The notes under the pieces: model-generated
What the model saw: only the letters and a program-made list of their open reading frames with translations
Databases searched by the model: none
Told to the model about the DNA's origin: nothing
Assembly (NCBI RefSeq): GCF_003611735.1
Contig: NZ_RAWG01000045.1
Coordinates: forward strand, 1 to 43,418
Direction of reading: 5' to 3'
Source: Corallococcus sicarius
GTDB taxonomy: Bacteria > Myxococcota > Myxococcia > Myxococcales > Myxococcaceae
DNA length: 43,418 nucleotides
In this document: positions 17,640-25,399 of the stretch, one piece after another
Position numbering within the stretch: the first letter of the stretch is position 1
Layout of the letters: every line of letters begins with the position of its first letter
Translations under genes and position numbers: made by a program

Positions 17640-18569
17640 ATGCCCCCGTTCCATCCCCACAGCGTCGTCGCCGCGCGCGGCAACCTCCCGCGGCTCATGC
17701 GGGAGCTGGAGTCCGCCCTCGAACAGGGCCTGCATGAGCGCATGCAGGTCCCGCTTCGGGAGGTGGTCGCCCTGGAGCAGCCCCGCTCCGCGTTCCTGTC
17801 GATGCCGGCGGTGTCGGAGCACTTCGGCCTCTACATCAACAAGGTGGCGACCCTCTTCCAGCGGTCCGCCACCGACCCGCTGCCCACCGTGAACGCCGTG
17901 GTCACCGCATTCTCGACCCGCACCGGCGAGCTGCTCGCGATGCTCGACGGGGCGGCGGTGACGAACCTCAAGTGCGCCGCGGTGTCGGCGCTGGTGACGG
18001 ACCGCTGCGCGCGACCGGATGCCCGGGTGCTGGCCATCGCCGGGACGGGGGTGCAGGCCCGGCAGCAGGCGGTATCGGTCTGCTCGGTCCGCCCCATCCA
18101 GGAGGTGCGGCTCTGGGCCAGGAATGCGTCCCGGTGCGCCGCATTCGCAGCGGAGCTGCGCGCGTCGCTGGGGCAGGACGTGCGGATCCTCCCCTGCGAG
18201 TCCCTGGAGGAGGCGGTCCGGACCGCGGACGTCATCGGCACCGCGACGGCATCGAAGGTGCCGCTGGGCCGCTTCTCGGACCTGTCCCCCACCGTGCACA
18301 TCAACTGCATGGGCGGGCACACGACGGAAGCGCGGGAGGTGCCGCTGGAGCTGCTGCGCACGTCGACGCTGATCGTGGAGGACCTGGCGACCGCAGTGGC
18401 CGAGGCCGGCCCGGTCCATGCCAGCGCCCTCTCCCTGGGGCAGCTCGTCCGAACAGCGCGCGAGCCGCTGCGGGCAGGACGAACGGTCTTCAGTTCGACG
18501 GGCCACGCCTTCCTTGACGTCATCACGACCGCGCACCTGCTGCGCGAGCTCGAACACCACCGGGATTGA
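17640..18569 (+). CDS. Ornithine cyclodeaminase / mu-crystallin family protein
   Basis: A 309-residue NAD(P)-binding protein. The dinucleotide site is AGTGVQA (134-140), preceded by the family's substrate region LDGAAVTNLKCAAVSAL. In characterised relatives the last motif normally reads T-x-x-R-T-A-A, where the Arg contacts the substrate carboxylate; here it is Lys111-Cys. The family includes ornithine cyclodeaminase, alanine and lysine cyclodeaminases, ketimine reductases and SbnB, which makes diaminopropionate precursors. The gene lies 22 bases after the oxoamine synthase, so it more likely makes or modifies an unusual amino acid for the pathway than serves arginine catabolism. Confidence 0.85.
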   Translation: MPPFHPHSVVAARGNLPRLMRELESALEQGLHERMQVPLREVVALEQPRSAFLSMPAVSEHFGLYINKVATLFQRSATDPLPTVNAVVTAFSTRTGELLAMLDGAAVTNLKCAAVSALVTDRCARPDARVLAIAGTGVQARQQAVSVCSVRPIQEVRLWARNASRCAAFAAELRASLGQDVRILPCESLEEAVRTADVIGTATASKVPLGRFSDLSPTVHINCMGGHTTEAREVPLELLRTSTLIVEDLATAVAEAGPVHASALSLGQLVRTAREPLRAGRTVFSSTGHAFLDVITTAHLLRELEHHRD

Positions 18570-18584
18570 AGGAGGAGAAGACAG

Positions 18585-19535
18585 ATGACCGAGCTACCCC
18601 GAATCGATTTGACGTCCGCGACGCCCGGCTCCGAAGCGGAGCGCCGGGTGGCGTTCCAGATTGACCGTGCGTGCAAGGAGGTGGGCTTCTTCACCCTGAG
18701 CGGGCATGGCATCGCCCCCTCCACCTTCGAGGACGCGTACGCGACCTCGCGCGCCTTCTTCGGCCTGCCGTTCGAGGTGAAGAACCGGTGCCGGTTGCAG
18801 TCCGGCTTCACCATGGCCGCGGACGACTACACGCCCTACGGCTACAGCGGCATGCTGGAGGAGAATGCCTTCGCGTACACGGGCAAGAAGGGGCTCCCCA
18901 GCGACTACGTGGAGAAGTTCAGCGTGGGCCGGCGCATCGACGACGACGGCGCCCCCCTGCCCTTCAGCCCGGACCTGACGGGCCGGCAGCTCCGCGCGGC
19001 GCTGAAGGCGTACTTCCGGGAGTGCGAGGCATTGACGGCCCGGCTCACGGAGCTGTTCAGCATCGCCCTGGACCTGCCCCGGGACTTCTTCGCGAAGAAG
19101 ACCTCCGCGTCCAATGACTCGCTCCGCTCCCTGCTCTATCCCCAGCTCAACAAGGAGCTGGCCAATGACCAGGGCATGGGCGAGCACACGGATGGGACGC
19201 TGTTGACCGTCCTGGCGCAGACGGGGCCCGGCATCCAGGTCAGGGACCGGGGTGGCACCTGGATCACCCCCAGGCTGGCCGCGCGGGACCACCTGATCGT
19301 CAACATCGGCGACCTGATGGCGCGGTGGTCCAATGACGAATACGTCTCCACGCCCCATCGCGTCGTGCTGTCCGGAGACGAGCGACAGTCCGTCGCGTTC
19401 TTCAAGCTCGCCAACGACGACGCGTTGATCGAGTGCTTCCCCAAGTTCTGCAAGGACACACCGGCGAAGTACGAGCCCGTCGTCTACAAGGCCTTCTCCC
19501 TCCAGAAGATGAACGCGCTCTTCGGTGTGGCGTGA
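18585..19535 (+). CDS. Isopenicillin-N-synthase-like 2-oxoglutarate/Fe(II) oxygenase
   Basis: A 316-residue oxygenase with the DIOX_N start (RACKEVGFFTLSGHGI) and a C-terminal jelly-roll. The iron ligands are H201-x-D203 in GEHTDGT and His258 in STPHRVV. The conserved Arg-x-Ser that binds 2-oxoglutarate is in ERQSVAFF. Relatives perform hydroxylation, desaturation, ring closure or ethylene formation. A strong GGAGGAG precedes the ATG. It follows the cyclodeaminase by 15 bases and precedes the ATP-grasp-like gene, consistent with an oxidative tailoring step. The substrate cannot be deduced. Confidence 0.87.
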   Translation: MTELPRIDLTSATPGSEAERRVAFQIDRACKEVGFFTLSGHGIAPSTFEDAYATSRAFFGLPFEVKNRCRLQSGFTMAADDYTPYGYSGMLEENAFAYTGKKGLPSDYVEKFSVGRRIDDDGAPLPFSPDLTGRQLRAALKAYFRECEALTARLTELFSIALDLPRDFFAKKTSASNDSLRSLLYPQLNKELANDQGMGEHTDGTLLTVLAQTGPGIQVRDRGGTWITPRLAARDHLIVNIGDLMARWSNDEYVSTPHRVVLSGDERQSVAFFKLANDDALIECFPKFCKDTPAKYEPVVYKAFSLQKMNALFGVA

Positions 19536-19584
19536 TGTATCCTGCTCACCTTCCCAGACACCCCTTGCGCAGCCCCGTCCGCCC

Positions 19585-20925
19585 ATGATCGGTGCATTCA
19601 ACGAAGAGTTCTTCGCCGCCGTCGAAGAAGGACGGGATCCCGCCAGGGAAGCCGTGGCGCACGCGAACGGTGACGCCCTGATGATGGGGCTGGGTTCGAC
19701 GATGTTCGAGAAGCGCCTGTTCGCGCACCCGCTCCTGTTCGACGAGGCGGAGTTCCTCGAGCTGGGGCGAGCGTCGAGCGCCCTGCTCTCCGCGCAGTTG
19801 AAGATCATCCAGCACCTGCTCGCGACGCGCTCGAAGGAGAGCGTGCTCGACCTGTTCCAGATGCCGAGGCGGCTTGCCCCGTTCATCCACTGGGACAACC
19901 TCCAGCACGGTGACGCGACGGTCGGCCGGATGGACATCGTCCCGACGCGCGACGGGTACTTCTTCTGCGAGTTCAACATCTTCCCCGGCGTGGGCGGGGG
20001 CGAGGCGTACGAAGGGACGGAGCTCTACCTCGACGCGCTGGGGTATCCCCAGGCCGGCCGGGCGGGCAGCGCGCTTCGGGACCTCGCCGGGCTGTACACC
20101 GCGGAGTGCAGGAAGCGGGACCTCCGCCGGGTGGTGATCCTCGACTCCACCGCGCACGGGCAGATGGGATACCCGCGCCAGGAGCTGCTGAAGCGCTACC
20201 TGGAGGCGGCGAACCCGGGCCTGACCGTGGAGCTGCTCGATGAAGCGCGCTACCCCAAGGCTTGGCTGAGCCGGGGCGAGGGCGAGAAGACCCTCGTGCA
20301 CCGCATGTTCACGCACGAGGAGGTCACCGACGACTTCGCGTTCGTGGAGAAGCTGTGGGCCAGCGGCGCGGTGCTGACCAATGGCTTTGAACCTGAGCTG
20401 CGGATGAGCAAGCGGTTCCTCGCGCTGCTGTGGGAGCCGGCCTACCAGGCCCTGTTCAGCGCGGAGGAGGTCGCGGCCATCCGCAAGCACCTTCCGCACG
20501 CCTTCTCATTGTCCGAGGACACCCTCGCGTCCGCGCTGCGTGACAAGGACGAGCTCGTCTTCAAGTGGGACGGCGGCGCCACCTATGGCGGGAGCGGCGT
20601 GTTGATGGGTGGGGACTGGCCCGCGGACGTGCTCGAACAGAAGCTGCGCGAGTCAGGCCTCGACCGTTGGATCTGCCAGCGGGGGGTGGAAGCGGAGACG
20701 GTCGCGTTGCGCGCGGTCGGGGACGCGACGCCGGTGGAGTACCGGCTGGTGCTGGGCCTGTATTCCTACGGCGGCAAGCCCAACGGGTTCCTGGTGCGAG
20801 GCAGCCGCAGCTCCAAGGTCGTGAACATCTCCAGCGGAGGCAAGCTGGGGTGGGCCTTCGTCGTCTCCGAGGCAGGACGCCGTGACTTCATCCGTCACGC
20901 GCGGAGCCAGCGCGCCTCACCGTGA
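19585..20925 (+). CDS. Hypothetical protein, probable permuted ATP-grasp enzyme
   Basis: The gene encodes 446 residues from ATG 19585. A GTG at 19525 would overlap the oxygenase stop and add 20 residues without family character. It carries FCEFNIFPGVGGGEAYEG around residues 125-145, and near the C-terminus a glycine-rich, ATP-grasp-like stretch (ELVFKWDGGATYGGSGVLMG). The order of elements suggests a circularly permuted ATP-grasp fold such as that of glutathionylspermidine-synthase-like and related amide-forming enzymes, but the assignment is from motif style. It sits directly before a canonical ATP-grasp ligase, so two successive amide/peptide bond formations are conceivable. It could instead be an inactive relative. 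Confidence 0.5.
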   Translation: MIGAFNEEFFAAVEEGRDPAREAVAHANGDALMMGLGSTMFEKRLFAHPLLFDEAEFLELGRASSALLSAQLKIIQHLLATRSKESVLDLFQMPRRLAPFIHWDNLQHGDATVGRMDIVPTRDGYFFCEFNIFPGVGGGEAYEGTELYLDALGYPQAGRAGSALRDLAGLYTAECRKRDLRRVVILDSTAHGQMGYPRQELLKRYLEAANPGLTVELLDEARYPKAWLSRGEGEKTLVHRMFTHEEVTDDFAFVEKLWASGAVLTNGFEPELRMSKRFLALLWEPAYQALFSAEEVAAIRKHLPHAFSLSEDTLASALRDKDELVFKWDGGATYGGSGVLMGGDWPADVLEQKLRESGLDRWICQRGVEAETVALRAVGDATPVEYRLVLGLYSYGGKPNGFLVRGSRSSKVVNISSGGKLGWAFVVSEAGRRDFIRHARSQRASP

Positions 20926-20960
20926 AGTCTCCAGCAGGATCACCAGGGAGCCCGTGAATC

Positions 20961-22142
20961 ATGGCGTCAGACATCATCCTCCTGGGCGCGAGGCCCTTCA
21001 TCTGTGAGCGGGCGTGGCAGCTGGGTGCCAGGCCCTTCGTCATCCAGCACCCGGAGCGCTCGGAGGACGCGGTCAACCGGCAGTCGGACCGGGTGCTCCT
21101 GATGAGCTACGAGGATCCGGCGCTGATTCCCATGCTGAAGGCCGCGCACGCGCTCACCCCTTTCGTGAGCGCGGTCACCATCGCGGAGGAGGCGCTGATC
21201 CCCTGCGCGCGGATCAACCAGGCGCTGGGGTTGCCCGGCACGCCGTTGGACCTGGTGGAGAAGACGCGCGACAAGCCTGCCATGCGGCGCGTGCTGGACG
21301 CGGGCGGCTTCTCTCCCGTGCAGTGGGCCGCGGTGAAGACGCACGCGGATGCCGTGACGTTCGCCGAGAAGCGGGGCTACCCGTTCATCCTCAAGCCCGT
21401 GGATGGCGTGGGCAGCATCGACGTGCGGCTCGTCCGCTCCGTGAACGACCTGGAGGGCGTGCTCAACGGCACGTCGTCGTGGATCGCCGAGGAGTACCTG
21501 GACGGCCCCGAGTACTCCGTGGAGGCCTTCTCGTTCGCGGGGCGCCACGTCATCCTCGGCATCAACGTGGAGACGAAGAACACGGACCCCATCGGCAGCG
21601 AGTTCCTGGAGGTGGCCCACCAGGTCCCCGCGCCGATGAGCCCGGAGCGCGACCGCGAGGTGCGGGCGTTCATCCGCGGCTTCCTGGACGTGCTGGGCAT
21701 CAAGGACGGCCCCTCGCACACGGAGCTGAAGTACACCTCGCGCGGGCCGCGCATCGTGGAAACCCATACACGGCTCGGTGGAGACCGACTGTGGGACCTG
21801 GTGCGACTAACCACGGGGTATGACCTGCTGGACATGACGCTCCAGTGGGCCATGGGGACGCTGAAGCCCCTGGAGGCCGACCCCATCCCCCGTGGCGGCG
21901 CGGCCATCCAGTACTTCACCCCGCCGCCCGGCAAGCTCAGGCGGCTGCACGGCATGCACGCGCTGAAGCGGCTCCCGGGTGTGGTGGACATCTCACTCGT
22001 GGTCGACGTGGGGACCACCATCCGCCCGGCCATGAAGTCCGAGGACCGCGCGGGCTACGTGCTGGCCTACGCGGAGACGGTCCAGCAGGCGCAGGCCATC
22101 TGCAGGGAAGTCACGCAGCGGCTCGTGCTCGAAACCGCCTGA
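20961..22142 (+). CDS. ATP-grasp ligase (amino-acid/dipeptide ligase-like)
   Basis: A 393-residue ATP-grasp protein. It has an N-terminal Rossmann-like preATP domain (MASDIILLGARPF). The ATP-binding lysine lies in PFILKPVDGVGS, and the second lysine/glutamate strand is EEYLDGPEYSVEAF. The metal site VETHTRLGGD has Glu267, with His269 where many members have Asn. The family activates a carboxylate as acyl phosphate and couples it to an amine, as in BacD-type L-amino-acid ligases and carnosine synthase. It is the last gene of the plus operon, 35 bases after its ATP-grasp-like neighbour. It probably attaches an amino acid to the pathway product; the substrates are unknown. Confidence 0.85.
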   Translation: MASDIILLGARPFICERAWQLGARPFVIQHPERSEDAVNRQSDRVLLMSYEDPALIPMLKAAHALTPFVSAVTIAEEALIPCARINQALGLPGTPLDLVEKTRDKPAMRRVLDAGGFSPVQWAAVKTHADAVTFAEKRGYPFILKPVDGVGSIDVRLVRSVNDLEGVLNGTSSWIAEEYLDGPEYSVEAFSFAGRHVILGINVETKNTDPIGSEFLEVAHQVPAPMSPERDREVRAFIRGFLDVLGIKDGPSHTELKYTSRGPRIVETHTRLGGDRLWDLVRLTTGYDLLDMTLQWAMGTLKPLEADPIPRGGAAIQYFTPPPGKLRRLHGMHALKRLPGVVDISLVVDVGTTIRPAMKSEDRAGYVLAYAETVQQAQAICREVTQRLVLETA

Positions 22143-22176
22143 GCAGGCTTCGCGCAGGATTGGATAGAGTGGCAGG

Positions 22177-22776
22177 ATGATCGCTCGCCTCCTGCTGCTC
22201 CCCTTCGTGCTGTTGCCCCTGGTTGCTTCGGCGGAGGAGCCAAAGCCTCGCACCTACGACATCATCATCCTCGGAGGCGGGAAGACGGAGGCCGCGGCGC
22301 AGGCCCCGTTGGAAGCCCTCAAGAAGCGGGTGCTCTGGGTGCGGCTGACCGAGGGGAGCTGGCACTACCCCCGGGTGGAGAAGTCCGACGACTACCCCGG
22401 TCTCAACAAGGGGTTGTACATCGCCGTGCTCGGGCTCTGTGCCCGTGACGGGGACACCAATGCCAAGGCGCTCGTGAAGGCGGTGAAGGCCCTGGCACCG
22501 GGCACGTACTCCAAGAGCATCAAGGGCGCGTATGGCGACCCCTGCCCGCCCACCGGCGCGTTCACTCCGCCGAGCGCCGAGGAGAAGGTGCACCTGGACC
22601 GCATCGCGAAGGAGCCGAAGTCCGCGGCCGCCTACTTCGCGTATGCCGTGGCCCTCAAGGAGGAGGGACGCCTGGGGGAGGCGAGCATCATCGTCGACGA
22701 GGCGATGGAGCTCGACCCGAAATACCCGGGGGCGCTGGAGCTGTCCCAGACGCTCATGGTGCTGCTGACGGACTGA
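22177..22776 (+). CDS. Secreted hypothetical protein with C-terminal TPR-like repeat
   Basis: A 199-residue protein with a clear signal peptide: MIARLLLLPF, a leucine-rich core, then VASAEEP. The first half (RTYDIIILGGGKTEAAAQAP) looks like a mature periplasmic domain. It is not a flavoprotein, since the apparent GGG motif lacks the dinucleotide context. The last 60 or so residues (AAYFAYAVALKEEGRLGEAS, then ELDPKYPGALEL) form one TPR-like hairpin. It follows the ATP-grasp gene by 34 bases on the same strand but looks unrelated to the pathway. The function is unknown. Confidence 0.7.
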   Translation: MIARLLLLPFVLLPLVASAEEPKPRTYDIIILGGGKTEAAAQAPLEALKKRVLWVRLTEGSWHYPRVEKSDDYPGLNKGLYIAVLGLCARDGDTNAKALVKAVKALAPGTYSKSIKGAYGDPCPPTGAFTPPSAEEKVHLDRIAKEPKSAAAYFAYAVALKEEGRLGEASIIVDEAMELDPKYPGALELSQTLMVLLTD

Positions 22777-22822
22777 GCGTTGCGGCTTTACTGCACCGGG
22801 CCTGTGGCCAAAGCTGCGCCGC

Positions 22823-24241
22823 ATGGCGAAATACACGGTCAAGGTCTCCAAGGCACCGAAGGGTCATGAGGTTCCGCCGCTGCTCGCGGAGGTCGGCGCC
22901 TGGGTTGGCACGCAGGCCCACGGCACGCTGGGCTGGTTCGATGCACTCGAGATCGAGCCCATTCCGAAGGAGTGGTACCCGGAGAAGGCGGACCGGCTTC
23001 GCCGCGAGGCCTTCTCGTTCCTGCACCTGCCTGATGGCTCGCTGCTCGCGCTCGTGAAGACCGGGGCTGACGCTCCGCAGGCGGTGGCGCTGCTCGGTTC
23101 GGAGGGAGAGGCGCGCACGGTCGCGAACAGCCTCGAAGAGTTCCTGACGCAGTGGTCCCGGGGCGAGACGGAGATCGACGACCTCGACGACGAAGAGGGA
23201 GCGTCCGGGCGGAAGGCGCTGGCTGCGTGGCTGAAGGCGAAGAAGATCAAGGCGCCAAAGGCCAAGGACTTCGACTTCGAGGCCTGGCTGGACGGCGGCG
23301 CCGTGCCTGCTCCTGCGGCGGCGGCCAGCATCACGTTCTCGCCGACCCCGGTGATGAAGAAGCTCGGCCCGAAGACACGGCGGCTGGCGTCCCTGCTCGG
23401 ACATCGCGGGGATGATCCCGAGGTCGTCGCCTACGTGACCGGGGAGCTTGGCAAGAAGGTGCCCGCGTCCACGAGTGAGAACACCGACTCGGTGAACGTC
23501 GAGGCAACGAAGCACGGCGTCGAACTCGTCTTCACCCACGACGTCCTGAACGATGCCTTTCTGCCGATCCCGAAGACCGCCAAGACGTTCATCCCGTATC
23601 TCGCCTCCGCCTGGGTGAGGTCGAAGATCGGCGAGGAGGTCCTGGGCGTGCCGTGGAAGGTGAAGTCGGAGGCGGAGATCACGAAGCTGCTCGGCCCGCC
23701 CACCGGATACGAGGCCGCCTTCGCGACCGATGACGAGCCCACCGTCGCCTACTGGGACTTCGAGCTCGACACCACGGCGCACGTCTGGCTCAACCTCTCG
23801 TTCGACGAGTCCCTCTCCGTCACCCTCACCGTGAAGAGCGCAGGTGCGCTCATGCGCCAGCCCGACGTCACGACCGGGCTCTTCGTCGGCTATGCCGCGA
23901 CCCGAGGCCTGCTCGACACCTCGCGGTTCCCGGCGCACCAGGCGCTGCTCGCGGCCGTCGCGTCACGCAAGGCGAAGGGTTCGGAGTTCGTGAAGCAGGC
24001 GCTTCCCCGCGGCCTCTGGGACGACCACCTCCGGGATGCGCCGGGGCTCCGCCAACTGGCGTGGCGCTGGTTCCACAACATGAACGGGCTGTGGATCACG
24101 GCCGACCTCAAGAAGACGTTCGGCAAGCGCGCGGGCGCGTTCGGCCACGATGCGCCGAAGCTCGACGACGACACCTGGGACGCCGTCGACAAGGCGGCGC
24201 CGCTGCTCGACAAGCGCTTCGCGGCGTGGCTCGCGAAGTAG
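22823..24241 (+). CDS. Hypothetical protein with SMI1/KNR4-like N-terminal region
   Basis: A 472-residue cytoplasmic-looking protein. Residues 1-115 contain 'LHLPDGSLLALVKTG' and 'VALLGSEGEARTVANSLEEF', which resemble SMI1/KNR4 (SUKH) domains often used as immunity proteins. An acidic linker (ETEIDDLDDEEGA) and a Lys/Ala-rich stretch follow. The 290-residue C-terminal region is unfamiliar, ending in a Trp-rich segment (RQLAWRWFHNMNGLWITADL). No toxin partner is adjacent, so an immunity role is speculative. It converges with the Lrp gene across an eight-base gap. Confidence 0.6.
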   Translation: MAKYTVKVSKAPKGHEVPPLLAEVGAWVGTQAHGTLGWFDALEIEPIPKEWYPEKADRLRREAFSFLHLPDGSLLALVKTGADAPQAVALLGSEGEARTVANSLEEFLTQWSRGETEIDDLDDEEGASGRKALAAWLKAKKIKAPKAKDFDFEAWLDGGAVPAPAAAASITFSPTPVMKKLGPKTRRLASLLGHRGDDPEVVAYVTGELGKKVPASTSENTDSVNVEATKHGVELVFTHDVLNDAFLPIPKTAKTFIPYLASAWVRSKIGEEVLGVPWKVKSEAEITKLLGPPTGYEAAFATDDEPTVAYWDFELDTTAHVWLNLSFDESLSVTLTVKSAGALMRQPDVTTGLFVGYAATRGLLDTSRFPAHQALLAAVASRKAKGSEFVKQALPRGLWDDHLRDAPGLRQLAWRWFHNMNGLWITADLKKTFGKRAGAFGHDAPKLDDDTWDAVDKAAPLLDKRFAAWLAK

Positions 24242-24249
24242 GCGGGCGC

Positions 24250-24684
24250 TCAGCCCCGGTCCAGGTGCACCGTGAGCACGGGCGCGGTGGTGACGGCGCG
24301 CACCTCCGGGATGCGCGCGACGCGCTCGCGCAGCGCTGACAGCGCCTCCAGGTCCGGGGCACGCACGCGAATGAGCATGTCCACGTCTCCGGCCAGTGAT
24401 TCGATGCGCAGCACCTCCGGCAGGTCGCGCAGCAGCGGCGCGACGCGGGGGCACACCGGGCCTGAGAGCTTCACCGTGAGGTAGGCGACCACTCCAGGCG
24501 CACGGGCGACTTCGCCGAGCCGCACCGTGTAGCCCTGGATGACGCCGTCACGTTCGAGTCGCGCCACGCGCTCCTGCACCGCGCTGCGCGACAGCCCCAC
24601 CTTCGCCGCCAGCTTCGTCGCGGACTCCCGCCCATTGGCTTCGAGGAGGGCCAGGATGCGACCGTCGAGTTCGTCCAGCGCCAT
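24250..24684 (-). CDS. Lrp/AsnC family transcriptional regulator
   Basis: A 144-residue regulator with an N-terminal winged helix-turn-helix (LDELDGRILALLEANGRESA, then LSRSAVQERVARLE) and a C-terminal RAM ligand-binding domain (GDVDMLIRVRAPD). Such proteins form octamers that sense amino acids and usually regulate the divergent neighbour. Here that is the isochorismatase-family hydrolase, across a gap packed with TGCCGG half-sites. Autoregulation is likely. Confidence 0.9.
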   Translation of the reverse strand: MALDELDGRILALLEANGRESATKLAAKVGLSRSAVQERVARLERDGVIQGYTVRLGEVARAPGVVAYLTVKLSGPVCPRVAPLLRDLPEVLRIESLAGDVDMLIRVRAPDLEALSALRERVARIPEVRAVTTAPVLTVHLDRG

Positions 24685-24708
24685 GCGAGTGCCCCTTGCT
24701 CCACCCCG

Positions 24709-24772
24709 CCGGCACTGTGCCGGTGTTCCGTCGTTTTGCCGGGTCGCGTCCGGCAGGACTGAACCCTAGGGT
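24709..24772. promoter_or_regulatory. Inverted-repeat array, probable Lrp operator region
   Basis: Two inverted repeats share the half-site CCGGCA/TGCCGG. The first pair is 24709-24714 with 24718-24723; the second is 24737-24742 with 24750-24755. Their centres lie 30 bp apart, close to three helical turns. The perfect palindrome ACCCTAGGGT follows at 24763-24772. The array fills the 117-bp divergent gap between the Lrp gene and the hydrolase. Multiple phased sites are typical of Lrp-type octamers. Confidence 0.5.
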
Positions 24773-24801
24773 GCACCGCACCTGGCGAAAGGGGCAAGGA
24801 C

Positions 24802-25398
24802 ATGCAGCTCGACGACACCGCGGTGCTCATCTCCATCGACGTGCAGCAGGGCTTCGACCTGCGGCCCTCTGGACCGCGCAACAACCCGGACATGGAGGCG
24901 CATGCCCTCGCGCTGCTCGCGGCCTGGCGCGCGGCCCGCCGTTCCGTGGTGGTGGTGCGCCATGACAGCATCCAGCCCGGCTCTCCCCTCACCCCGGGAA
25001 CGCCCGGCAACGCGCTCAAGCGGGGCTTCGAGCCGCAGCCCGGTGAGCCGCTCATCACCAAGCACGTCAACAGCGCGTTCATCGGGACCGACCTGGAGAC
25101 GCGTCTGCGCGCGGCGGGCGTCCGGCAGGTGGTGCTCTTTGGAATCGCCACGGACATGTGCGTCTCCACCACGGCGCGCATGGCGGCGAACCTCGGGTTC
25201 GACCTCGTGGTGGTGGGGGACGCCTGCCACACCTGGAGCCAGCACACGCCGGACGGAGCGCTGCTGGACGGCGAGACGATCCACCGCGTGCACCTCACGA
25301 CGCTGAACAGCGAGTTCGGCCGCGTGGTGCGGACCGCGCAGGTGATCCAGGCGCTCTCCCCTTCCGCTCAAGCGGGGGCGGGGCATACGGCCCCGTGA
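24802..25398 (+). CDS. Isochorismatase-family cysteine hydrolase
   Basis: A 198-residue hydrolase of the nicotinamidase/isochorismatase superfamily. The catalytic triad is visible as Asp13 (ISIDVQQGFD), Lys87 (ITKHVNSAF) and Cys120 (IATDMCVSTTAR). The residue just before the catalytic Cys and the preceding IATD fit the amidase branch better than true isochorismatase. It is divergent from an Lrp/AsnC regulator and could hydrolyse an amide signalling nitrogen status; its substrate is unknown. Its stop is one base from the end of the convergent PKD gene. Confidence 0.87.
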   Translation: MQLDDTAVLISIDVQQGFDLRPSGPRNNPDMEAHALALLAAWRAARRSVVVVRHDSIQPGSPLTPGTPGNALKRGFEPQPGEPLITKHVNSAFIGTDLETRLRAAGVRQVVLFGIATDMCVSTTARMAANLGFDLVVVGDACHTWSQHTPDGALLDGETIHRVHLTTLNSEFGRVVRTAQVIQALSPSAQAGAGHTAP

Positions 25399-25399
25399 G

